From JAEUJZ01 sp964460115 (GTDB lineage: Bacteria; Myxococcota_A; Polyangia; Palsa-1104; JAEUJZ01): a DNA stretch of 64,000 nt. Each line of letters starts with the position of its first letter. The first letter of the stretch is position 1. A program made the translations under genes and the position numbers. Below, piece after piece: positions 51,747 through 59,043 of the stretch. The notes below the pieces were generated by a model. That model did not search any database. It saw only the letters and a list, made by a program, of their open reading frames with translations, and was not told the DNA's origin. Where the stretch lies: assembly GCA_964460115.1 (NCBI GenBank), contig CAYWPR010000013.1, positions 37,112 through 101,111 of the forward strand, given 5' to 3'.

Positions 51747-54700
51747 GCTCTCGCCTTTCGTCTCTTCTGGTTCAGGATGGACTGGTATCGGCCAAGCGTG
51801 TAGCGGACGCGCTACAGCGCCAGGTCATGCACAACGGCACCCTGGATACCAACCTGCTTGAAATCAAAGCGCTTGAAGAGGACGCCCTCATCGGCTGTCT
51901 GGGTCGGGCCTGCGGCTTGCCGACTCAGCCTACCGGCATCGCCAAAAGCGGCTTGCCCTTGCCTGAAGTTCTGGAAGTTTTTACCGAAGAAGTCGCCCAG
52001 CGCTTTCATGCAGTGCCGACGTCTCTTTTGCCCGGGGGGGTGCTGCAAGTCCTTGTCACCGATGAAGTAGAAATTACCGGACTTGACGCCTTGGCGCTCG
52101 CCGTCCGTCAGCGCATCGAACCCTGGGTGGTGCTGGAGTTTCGCTTCGCCGAGGCGCTTGAGAAAGTCTATGGCCATGCCATGGCCAGCCGTTTTACGCG
52201 GCTTTTGCAACGCAGCGGCCAAGCTCATGATGGCGCGGGCAAACCCTGGCCGGCGCCGCGCCTTATCGATCCGATTCCGCGCTTTGGCGGGCTTGTCAAC
52301 CTGCGGCTGACCGGAATGCCGGCATCCGGCACCTCGGTTCATATTTCCCCGCCGGCAGCGGGTTTGGCGGATTCGGCCGAGCCTATCGTCCTTTCAGCCG
52401 CCGATGCCGCGGCAACTCTGGTCGATGTTCCGCCTGTGGCCGCCCCTGTGTTCGACGTCGCACCGATGGACAAGGCGGTGAAGCCTTCGGCCTCTGTAGA
52501 AGTGCCGCTTGTGGCGCCTAGTGCGCCTCAGCAAAACCTCCTGCGGCCTAGCTCTACAAGCCCAAGTCCTGCTCCAAGTTCGGCCGATAATGCGGCGGTC
52601 GTCGTCGATGATTGGATGTCGGCAGCGGATTGGATGTCCGCTGCCAATAAGCTTCCGCCCGCCGAAGCCGGCAGCGCAGCTGTGGCGGCCGCGTTGGCCA
52701 TGGCCGCTTCCGCTCGGTTGACCACGCCCGCCGCAACCGAAAAAGCTGCCGCGCCCGCCGTGGCGGACACGGCACAGCCGTCCGAAGCCAAAGCTGCATC
52801 GACCAAAGCCGCGGCAAAGCCGGCGGTACAAACCTCCGTGCCGGTTGCTGCATCCATCGCGGCACCGCCATCCGCAGCGCCAAGCAGCGCGTCTCCAGGA
52901 AAACGCAAAGGCAAACGTCGAGGCAGCAAGGAACCGGTTGCTACACCCAATGCTTCTGCCGCTGCATCGGCAAAGCCTGTGATTTCCGCGCCAAGCCAAA
53001 CGGCGCCTGATATCGCAGCAAAACCGCCTGCCGAGGTTACCGGCACGGTGCTTGTCGATAGCGCGAAAACCCCAGAGTCGCCGCCCCCGGCATTTGCGGA
53101 ATCCGGAGTGGTCGATGCGATTCCCGAACCCATAAATAGCGGTCGCCTGGGCGAGCCGCTAATCAAAGTATCTATTTCGACGGCCAGTCCTGTACCGGCC
53201 AAAGCCGTTGCCGCAACGACTCTCGAGCCCCTGCCGCCAGTTTCATCGGTGCCCGCGAAAGCCAGCACCGAAGCGGAGAAGCCATCGGCATCTGACGCAG
53301 CAACGCCCGCGCAAAAGCCCGCGGCGTCCGATGCCGCGACCCCCGCAGTTAAGCCGTCAGCCTCTGGAGTCGCAACACCCGCGATCAAGCCGTCAGCCTC
53401 TGGAGTCGCAACACCTGCGATCAAGCCGTCAGCCTCTGGAGTCGCAACGCCTGCGATCAAGCCGTCAGCCTCTGGAGTTGCAACGCCCGCGGTCAAGGCG
53501 TCAGCCTCTGGAGTCGCAACGTCTGCGATCAAAGGATCTGGCTTTGAAGCGGCGCCTTCGGCAAGCCCGCCCGTCATCCCTGCGGTGACCCCGCCTTCCA
53601 GCAAGTCCCCGGTTGCGGCAGAAGCGGCCGCGGTAAAAGCCGCACCGGTTGAATCTGTGCCGGCTTTTGCACCCACTGAATCACGTTCACAGCCTGTGCC
53701 GGTGCTGCCACCCAGCGCCGAATCTCCATTTGTCGAACCGGGACCGCCGCCGCGCATTGCGGTGGCGCTGGACGAAACAGGTTCGTCTGCATTGTCTTTG
53801 GAAGCGGCGCGCGAACTGGTCAGTACCGCCAGCGAGCGCGATGCCGTCTTTGATGCGATATGCCGCGGTATGCGCAGCCGCGCGGCATTCGTCGCGGTGT
53901 TTACCATCCACGGCGAAGTGGCATTTGGTCGCGTCGCCCTCGGCGATACTTGGCTAGAGCGTCAGACCGTCGGTCGCATTTCGGTGCAACTGGACCGTGC
54001 TTCGGAATTTGGGACTGTATCCAAAGGACGCGCGCCTTTTGTTGGGGTGATGGGCGAAAAGGCCTCTTCAAGCGATCCCTTGCGGGCGCTTGGACGACGT
54101 CCGCCCCTGCCTGGCGCGGTGCTGCCGATCCTCGTGCGCGGCCGTCCGGTGGCGCTAGTCTACCTAGATGACGAAGGTCGCGAAATTTCGTCGTCGCTTA
54201 CCGAGGAACTGCAGCCGCTGATTAGTGAAGTCGGACAGACGTTTCAGCGCTTGGCGCAAAACGCCAAAACCGGCGGCTTGGGGGCCGCGGAACCTGAAGA
54301 GGCCGCTCCGCAGCAGGTGCATGAGGCCGGAACCAGTGCTTTGCGGCCCGGCGCGACGCGAATCGAAGAATTCGCGCCCACTCCGTTATTGATTCCGGAA
54401 CAGCCGACGATGCGGCTAGAAACGGAAAAATCGACCGAAGTGATGACGCCCGCAGCGGCCCAAGTGGTTGCTACGCCAAGCGCTGCGGCGGAAGCGGCGC
54501 CAACGGCGGTGCTTAGCACCATGCCGACGGCGATTATTTCCAAAAGCGGGTCGGCGCGAGAAAAACGCCGCTCGGCAAAGTCGCCGTCAAACGCGCCCGC
54601 AGCCGCAAGTCCGGTTTCCGCCAAAGAGACAAGCAAAGAAGCGGTCGCGGTCAAGGAACCTCCGAAGGAAGCGATCGCAACAACCGATTTGAATGCTCTG

Positions 54701-55411
54701 CTGAAAAAAGCGGCATCGGCCCCTGCGGATGGCGCGGCCAGCCGCGAGATTCGCATCCTCGGCCATTCTGTGATTGCACCTCTTATCGAGCGGCTGCGAG
54801 ATTCCGCAACCACAGCTTCTGTGCGCCGGGTCATTGTTCTGTGTTTGGCCGAGATGCCTGTGCAGGACGCGGTAGCGCCCCTAGGCGAACGGCTCTACGA
54901 TAATGAAGAAGAAGTTCGCGCCGCCGCCGCTGCTGCGTTGCGCAATTTTGTCGCCGGCGGAGCACTGTTCGATCTGCGTGCTCGTCTGCGCGATACGCTG
55001 CTACAGCGCGACAGCGATGCCAAAAAGCTGCAATGCACGGCCGAGGCGCTGGGCGAGTTGCGCGATGTCGAGGCAGTGCCGGCTCTCATCGAGCTGCTAG
55101 ACCATCGCGATCCGCTGCTCGTGGATGCCGTCGGGCGATCGCTGCAAATCATCACCAAGCAAGACTTTGGCAGCAGTCGTTTTCGCTGGAATGGCTGGTG
55201 GCGGCGGCATCAAGCCGAACCCCGCTTGCAATGGCTGCTGGCCGGCCTGTGTCATCCGAGCGCGATCATCCGCTCGGCCGCTCAAGACGAGCTCTGCGAG
55301 ATGTCCGGCGACGTGGCAAATTATCGTTACGATCAGCCGCGGCGTGAGCGCGATTCAGCAGCGCGAAGCTGGGTCGATTGGTGGCAAGCTCACGGCTACG
55401 ACGTCGTATAG
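51743..55411 (+). CDS. GspE-N/linker/GAF/HEAT multidomain protein
   Basis: 1222 residues, ATG overlapping the RDD stop (ATGA). Residues ~1-150 resemble the N-terminal MshEN/GspE-N domain of type II secretion and type IV pilus ATPases (SRLSSLLVQDGLVSAKRVADAL). Residues ~165-680 are Ala/Pro/Ser-rich linker with five 36-bp tandem repeats (537-596). ~690-840 resemble a GAF-type sensor domain (REFDAICRGM-like: SERDAVFDAICRGMRSRA). The last ~210 residues are HEAT repeats (EVRAAAAAALRNFVAGG; RDVEAVPALIELLDHRD). No ATPase motif. A scaffold or regulator of polar motility or secretion machinery is a guess. Confidence 0.6.
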   Translation: MSSRLSSLLVQDGLVSAKRVADALQRQVMHNGTLDTNLLEIKALEEDALIGCLGRACGLPTQPTGIAKSGLPLPEVLEVFTEEVAQRFHAVPTSLLPGGVLQVLVTDEVEITGLDALALAVRQRIEPWVVLEFRFAEALEKVYGHAMASRFTRLLQRSGQAHDGAGKPWPAPRLIDPIPRFGGLVNLRLTGMPASGTSVHISPPAAGLADSAEPIVLSAADAAATLVDVPPVAAPVFDVAPMDKAVKPSASVEVPLVAPSAPQQNLLRPSSTSPSPAPSSADNAAVVVDDWMSAADWMSAANKLPPAEAGSAAVAAALAMAASARLTTPAATEKAAAPAVADTAQPSEAKAASTKAAAKPAVQTSVPVAASIAAPPSAAPSSASPGKRKGKRRGSKEPVATPNASAAASAKPVISAPSQTAPDIAAKPPAEVTGTVLVDSAKTPESPPPAFAESGVVDAIPEPINSGRLGEPLIKVSISTASPVPAKAVAATTLEPLPPVSSVPAKASTEAEKPSASDAATPAQKPAASDAATPAVKPSASGVATPAIKPSASGVATPAIKPSASGVATPAIKPSASGVATPAVKASASGVATSAIKGSGFEAAPSASPPVIPAVTPPSSKSPVAAEAAAVKAAPVESVPAFAPTESRSQPVPVLPPSAESPFVEPGPPPRIAVALDETGSSALSLEAARELVSTASERDAVFDAICRGMRSRAAFVAVFTIHGEVAFGRVALGDTWLERQTVGRISVQLDRASEFGTVSKGRAPFVGVMGEKASSSDPLRALGRRPPLPGAVLPILVRGRPVALVYLDDEGREISSSLTEELQPLISEVGQTFQRLAQNAKTGGLGAAEPEEAAPQQVHEAGTSALRPGATRIEEFAPTPLLIPEQPTMRLETEKSTEVMTPAAAQVVATPSAAAEAAPTAVLSTMPTAIISKSGSAREKRRSAKSPSNAPAAASPVSAKETSKEAVAVKEPPKEAIATTDLNALLKKAASAPADGAASREIRILGHSVIAPLIERLRDSATTASVRRVIVLCLAEMPVQDAVAPLGERLYDNEEEVRAAAAAALRNFVAGGALFDLRARLRDTLLQRDSDAKKLQCTAEALGELRDVEAVPALIELLDHRDPLLVDAVGRSLQIITKQDFGSSRFRWNGWWRRHQAEPRLQWLLAGLCHPSAIIRSAAQDELCEMSGDVANYRYDQPRRERDSAARSWVDWWQAHGYDVV
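53351..53530 (+). repeat. Five 36-bp tandem repeats
   Basis: Units at 53351-53386, 53387-53422, 53423-53458, 53459-53494 and 53495-53530 encode KPSASGVATPAI and near copies; degenerate copies lie just upstream. They fall in the flexible linker of the 1222-residue protein, so copy-number change alters linker length without a frameshift. Confidence 0.85.
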
Positions 55412-55447
55412 CGGTTTACGGACGGGAACTAGTCCCCTGAATCAGTG

Positions 55448-55533
55448 AATTCTTGAATAATTCGCGCGAGAAACGCGCGGCGGGGGGGAGGCTCGCTGAG
55501 CTTTGCTCAGCGAGGGGGCACGGGCAAGTGCCC
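55448..55533. repeat. Array of hairpins between convergent genes
   Basis: In order: GAAT/ATTC (~55448-55464), CGCGCG/CGCGCG with a 5-base loop (55463-55479), CTCGCTGAGC/GCTCAGCGAG with a 3-base loop (55492-55514), and GGGCAC/GTGCCC (55516-55533), followed by CTCC. It lies between the convergent 1222-residue gene and the DUF3570 gene, where terminators are expected, but T-runs are absent. Confidence 0.55.
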
Positions 55534-55538
55534 TCCTA

Positions 55539-56807
55539 TTATAGGGGAACTGACAGTCCGAGGTTGGCAAAGCCCGCTGCGCAGGCCGATGAGCAACCGG
55601 CCGGGGCCAGCGGATCGTTTTTGGTGAGCGGAATCCCGTACTGCCAGCCAACTCCGTCGTTAGCGAACCACATGCCGCCGGTAAGCTCTAAAATGCTGCG
55701 CGATAAGCGTTCACCAAGCAGCCCAAGCCGCCGCAGAATCGACAAGCGCCACTTAAACCCAAATTCCCACGTATACGTTCGATAAGAGCCAAGCTTTACG
55801 TCCGAAGTATAAACTTGCAGCGGCACCGTGTTGCCATCGGCATCGGTGGTCGTCCCCCAGTCAACCGCCCCGTTACAATAAATGGGAATATTGGGAATCT
55901 GTCCCGGTCGACATTCTCCGTCGGCGCGGTAGAACTCGGTTTGGCTTTGATCGTAATAGCTGAGCAGCAGGCGCAGTTCGGTCGGACCAATCGGCACATG
56001 CAAAGCGAGCTCGGGGTTAAACGCCTTCATTCCCCACGAATCAACGTGGACGCGCAGACCGGGGCGCAGCGTCACGTGCGGCACCAGCAGATTTTCGGTG
56101 GGCACAAGGACGTGGCTGCTTAAGGCGATCACGTGCCGAATGCGCGAAGTCGGCAGGTTTTCCGTTTCGCGCTTGCTAAGGCTGCCGCTTAGCGCAACGA
56201 AAATTGGCCGATAGGGATTGTTCTGATAGCCCTGCAAAAAACTTACTTCGTAGCTCGCCGTTAGCAGCGCATACTGCGACAGCGTCTGGGTCCACAAGCC
56301 GACGAGGTGCACGGTTTGCAGCTTGCCCATGGTCAAATAAGTGCTTGGAGTCAAGCGTTTGCCGACGGTGTTGTGCCCATAATCCACGCCCAGCATCAGC
56401 GTGCTATTGTCCTTTAGCACATTGAAGATGGCGCGCAGTCCGGCTTGGTGCGAAAAGTAGTCGCTTTCGGTCGAGTAGCTGTAGTTGGCGGCGATGCGGT
56501 GCTTGCGCGCGATAGGAACAGAGATGCCAAAGCCAGCTTCGTGGCGCAGCTCGGTAAATGGCATATCCGCTGCGGCGCCGGAGGCCACCGAGGCCGAAGT
56601 GATCGCATCAAGCAGATAATGAGCCCCGACGTTGACGCCGCGCGGCAGGTCCTGACGTACATCAACTGCGGGGTTTAGCACTCGGGTGTTGCGATCGCGC
56701 CAGTAATTGCCGCGAAACACGGCTTCGCCACTTGTATTCTGCGGCAACTGCTCGGCCCGTCCCGTCGCGGCGAGCAGGATAAGCGCGCAAATTAATTGCA
56801 GCCGCAA
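55539..56807 (-). CDS. DUF3570-family outer-membrane beta-barrel protein
   Basis: 422 residues from TTG 56807, overlapping the DUF4266 gene by 16 bases. Signal peptide (LQLICALILLAATGRAEQ), then RDRNTRVLNPAVDVRQDLPRGVNVGAHYLLDAIT, which is the DUF3570 opening, and alternating strands through to the C-terminus. DUF3570 genes are commonly paired with DUF4266 genes in Gram-negatives; part of the family is found near flavinyltransferase (ApbE) genes. No ApbE gene is seen here. Confidence 0.8.
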   Translation of the reverse strand: MRLQLICALILLAATGRAEQLPQNTSGEAVFRGNYWRDRNTRVLNPAVDVRQDLPRGVNVGAHYLLDAITSASVASGAAADMPFTELRHEAGFGISVPIARKHRIAANYSYSTESDYFSHQAGLRAIFNVLKDNSTLMLGVDYGHNTVGKRLTPSTYLTMGKLQTVHLVGLWTQTLSQYALLTASYEVSFLQGYQNNPYRPIFVALSGSLSKRETENLPTSRIRHVIALSSHVLVPTENLLVPHVTLRPGLRVHVDSWGMKAFNPELALHVPIGPTELRLLLSYYDQSQTEFYRADGECRPGQIPNIPIYCNGAVDWGTTTDADGNTVPLQVYTSDVKLGSYRTYTWEFGFKWRLSILRRLGLLGERLSRSILELTGGMWFANDGVGWQYGIPLTKNDPLAPAGCSSACAAGFANLGLSVPL

Positions 56808-57025
56808 CCGCCACCTGCTTGACCAAAGCCTCCTTCACCACCTTGGCGCGAGCCCTCCCAGTGCGAACGAAATTTCAGCTCGGCGGCGTCGCCAAATCCC
56901 GGGGCCATGCAGCGCTCGGCCAGACGCTCGCGCTGATAGGGCTTGACCGGCACGCATTGGACAGCGCTAAGCGCGCCAAGTAGTGCCAGGATCGGGCCGG
57001 CTGCGAACAACTTGCAGTGCCACAT
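56792..57025 (-). CDS. DUF4266-family small lipoprotein
   Basis: 77 residues from ATG 57025 (57043 is an alternative). Lipobox SAVQC, then the DUF4266 pattern: VKPYQRERLAER, FGDAAELKFRSHWEGSRQGGEGG and the Gly/Cys end GGGCGCN. It is 16 bases into the start of the DUF3570 gene, so the two are an operon. The upstream gap to the divergent Nudix gene holds two GTTTGGACT direct repeats (57026, 57085) and probably promoters in both directions. Confidence 0.82.
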   Translation of the reverse strand: MWHCKLFAAGPILALLGALSAVQCVPVKPYQRERLAERCMAPGFGDAAELKFRSHWEGSRQGGEGGFGQAGGGCGCN

Positions 57026-57213
57026 GTTTGGACTTTGTAACATGGCGAAATATAAAGCAAAAGCCCAGTGTATACGCTGGCTTTGTTTGGACTGTGTTGC
57101 TACATCGCCACGATGCATCGTTCTTTGGTATATTGTTGTGTCTTGTAACATCCGCAAGACGCAAGGAATTCGCCCTAGTCTTTGGGGAAGTCAATTGAGG
57201 AGCTTGCCTGGTT

Positions 57214-57615
57214 ATGCCGAAACAAGTAGTTCGAGTGGTCGCCGCTGTTGTTGAGCGCGATGGTCGGTACTTAATCACCCAACGCCGCGAGACCGCGGTA
57301 TTACCGCTGCAATGGGAGTTTCCCGGCGGTAAAGTTGAGGCGAGCGAAGTAGACGAGGAAGCGCTGCAGCGCGAACTGAGCGAGCGCCTGGACGCCGACT
57401 TCGTCATCGGCCGCAAGATTGGTGAGAAACACCATGTCTACGACGGCTATGAAGTTATTTTGGCGCTGTACGCAGCCACCTTGGTGCCGGGCAAACCGAT
57501 GCGCGCCAAGCGGGTTCGCGATTTTCGCTGGGTCGCTTCATCAGAATTTGGCCAATATCAGTTTCCCGATGCCGATCAGCGAACCATGGATCAGCTACTG
57601 GGAATCAAGAAGTAG
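57214..57615 (+). CDS. Nudix hydrolase (MutT-like)
   Basis: 133 residues. The Nudix box GGKVEASEVDEEALQRELSERL fits Gx5Ex7REUxEExGU, except that the second Glu of EE is Arg, so one metal ligand may be missing or altered. QWEFPGGK precedes it. MutT-type enzymes remove 8-oxo-dGTP or other nucleotides; the exact substrate is unclear. The 3' end overlaps the convergent lipoprotein gene by 21 bases. Confidence 0.85.
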   Translation: MPKQVVRVVAAVVERDGRYLITQRRETAVLPLQWEFPGGKVEASEVDEEALQRELSERLDADFVIGRKIGEKHHVYDGYEVILALYAATLVPGKPMRAKRVRDFRWVASSEFGQYQFPDADQRTMDQLLGIKK

Positions 57616-58041
57616 CACGCTATTTCCTCGCACTTCGTCCACTTTGCGCAGTGCCGCGCGGGCCGAGCGGCCGCGCAAACCAGGCTGGTACGCCCATCGG
57701 CCTAGCGTTCGCCACGCCTCTTTCGCAGTCGGCAGATTGCTGTCGAAGGCCGCGATATGAGCGAGTAGGGGCGCCGATTCGGCAAGCTCCAGACGGGAAA
57801 GCGCAATCACCAGGTTACGCCGGCCAGCGGGCGTCGTATTTGTGCCGTGCAGCGCCGCTTCCAAGTAGGGCAGGGCGCTGCGGCCGTAACCGGCAAGCCG
57901 GCGGTGCACCTGTTCCGCGAGCTCTCCTTGCGATTCGGCAAGGAGCTGCACGGCGCCACCGATCTCTAGCCCTTGGCGCGATGTTTCCGCCTCACAGCTG
58001 CAAAGCCCGAAAAAAAGCCAGGCCAACGCCGTTTTTCGCAT
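57595..58041 (-). CDS. Small lipoprotein with helical repeats
   Basis: 148 residues. The N-terminus MRKTALAWLFFGLCSC carries a lipobox-like Cys. The rest is helical and Leu/Ala-rich, resembling HEAT-type repeats (RSALPYLEAALHGT; LAHIAAFDSNLPTA). No family named. It overlaps the Nudix gene end on the opposite strand and stands divergent from rpmH. Confidence 0.6.
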   Translation of the reverse strand: MRKTALAWLFFGLCSCEAETSRQGLEIGGAVQLLAESQGELAEQVHRRLAGYGRSALPYLEAALHGTNTTPAGRRNLVIALSRLELAESAPLLAHIAAFDSNLPTAKEAWRTLGRWAYQPGLRGRSARAALRKVDEVRGNSVLLLDSQ

Positions 58042-58071
58042 GACTGCAAGCTAACATGTTCGGGCAGAAGC

Positions 58072-58101
58072 TTGACAGTCCCTAGAAAAAGCTGCTACGA
58101 A
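58072..58101 (+). promoter_or_regulatory. Promoter-like -35 box upstream of rpmH
   Basis: A perfect TTGACA (58072-58077) with a weaker -10 candidate TACGAA (58096-58101) 18 bases on. The -10 matches the consensus poorly, so the exact site is uncertain. A hairpin ACGAAG/CTTCGT (58097-58112) overlaps it. Confidence 0.4.
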
Positions 58102-58156
58102 GCAGACTTCGTTTCGTAATTGCCCCGTTGTTTTCGATCTACCAGAGGAGATTCCT

Positions 58157-58306
58157 GTGAAGCGCACGTATCAGCCACACAACACTCGCCGCCGTCGCAC
58201 CCACGGGTTTCGGGCTCGCATGGCCACTCGTGGCGGCCGCCAAGTGCTGTCGCGCCGTCGGCAGCGCGGCCGTAAGCGGTTGACCGTCAAGGTCGCCGGC
58301 AAGTAG
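58157..58306 (+). CDS. rpmH: 50S ribosomal protein bL34
   Basis: 49 residues, GTG start with an AGAGGAG site six bases upstream. MKRTYQPHNTRRRRTHGFRA and the basic end are characteristic, and the length is normal for bL34. It is the first gene of the conserved rpmH-rnpA-yidD-yidC cluster; the stop overlaps the rnpA GTG start (TAGTG). dnaA, often upstream of rpmH, is not here. Confidence 0.97.
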   Translation: MKRTYQPHNTRRRRTHGFRARMATRGGRQVLSRRRQRGRKRLTVKVAGK

Positions 58307-58737
58307 TGGATTTCAGGCTGACCAAGGCCGAACGCATCCGTCGCCGCGTCGATTTTCTGCGCATTCAAGCGAGCGGACAAAATCATGGACAAGCCGGTGG
58401 ACGTAAGCTCCATACGGCTAGTTTTGTCTGCTTTAGCTTATTGCCAGCCGGTCAGCCTGTGTTCGACGGTCCGGTTGAGGCGCCTCCGGCTCGCTTGGGA
58501 ATTACTGTTTCACGGCGCGTCGGTGGCGCTGTGGTGCGCAATCGCCTAAAACGGCTGCTGCGCGAAGCCTTTCGTCGCCACAAGCAGACATTTCCCCGCG
58601 GCTTAGAGCTTGTCGTGATTGCTCGTGCCGAAGCGGCGCAAGTAACTTATGCCCAGGTCGAACAGGAAGTTCGCGAAGTCGGACGGCGAATCGTAAGTGG
58701 AGCCAGTTCGAGCAGGTTGCGCAGTTCCGGCAGGTAG
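58306..58737 (+). CDS. rnpA: Ribonuclease P protein component
   Basis: 143 residues from GTG 58306. RnpA signatures: RIRRRVDFLRIQ and the RNR motif in VVRNRLKRLLREAFRRH. It binds the P RNA and helps cleave the 5' leader of pre-tRNAs. A ~20-residue polar insertion after GQNHGQAGGRK makes it slightly longer than typical (~115-120). Overlaps rpmH by one base. Confidence 0.95.
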   Translation: MDFRLTKAERIRRRVDFLRIQASGQNHGQAGGRKLHTASFVCFSLLPAGQPVFDGPVEAPPARLGITVSRRVGGAVVRNRLKRLLREAFRRHKQTFPRGLELVVIARAEAAQVTYAQVEQEVREVGRRIVSGASSSRLRSSGR

Positions 58738-58752
58738 GCTTATCTAGATGCC

Positions 58753-59016
58753 GTGGTCGTGGCCATGGATAGTGTCAGAGCAGAACACAGTATTTCGAGC
58801 CGTCTGTTCATTGCGGCAGTGCGGGTCTATCAGCGCACTCTTTCGCCGCTTTTGGCGGTGCTGTTTCGTTCCGGCTGTCGCTTTCATCCCACGTGTTCAG
58901 AATATGCAGTCCAGGCAGTGGCGCGCTACGGGGTGTGGCGCGGCGCGGCGCGAGCTTTGGGCCGCCTTTTGCGATGCCATCCGTTTCACCCCGGCGGTCA
59001 CGACCCGCTATCCTAG
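58753..59016 (+). CDS. yidD: Membrane protein insertion efficiency factor YidD
   Basis: 87 residues from GTG 58753; ATG 58765 would give 83 residues and is also plausible. The family pattern is complete: VRVYQRTLSPLL, CRFHPTCSEYAVQAVARYG and GRLLRCHPFHPGGHDP. It assists YidC-dependent insertion at the inner membrane. It lies between rnpA and yidC, the usual order. Confidence 0.93.
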   Translation: MVVAMDSVRAEHSISSRLFIAAVRVYQRTLSPLLAVLFRSGCRFHPTCSEYAVQAVARYGVWRGAARALGRLLRCHPFHPGGHDPLS

Positions 59017-59043
59017 TCGTTTTTTTTAGGAGCAAGCGATCCC

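Noticed and set aside
52528..53907. Long minus-strand open frame opposite the 1222-residue gene
   Set aside because: It arises from the repeated Ala/Pro-rich linker codons; no ribosome site and no similarity.
57026..57093. GTTTGGACT direct repeats upstream of the DUF4266 gene, also seen as CATGTTTGGACTTT at 28345
   Set aside because: Matches of 9-14 bases are expected by chance in a window this size; no symmetry or conservation supports an operator.
58041..58157. Origin of replication near rpmH
   Set aside because: No TTATNCACA-type DnaA boxes and no dnaA gene were found in the gap.
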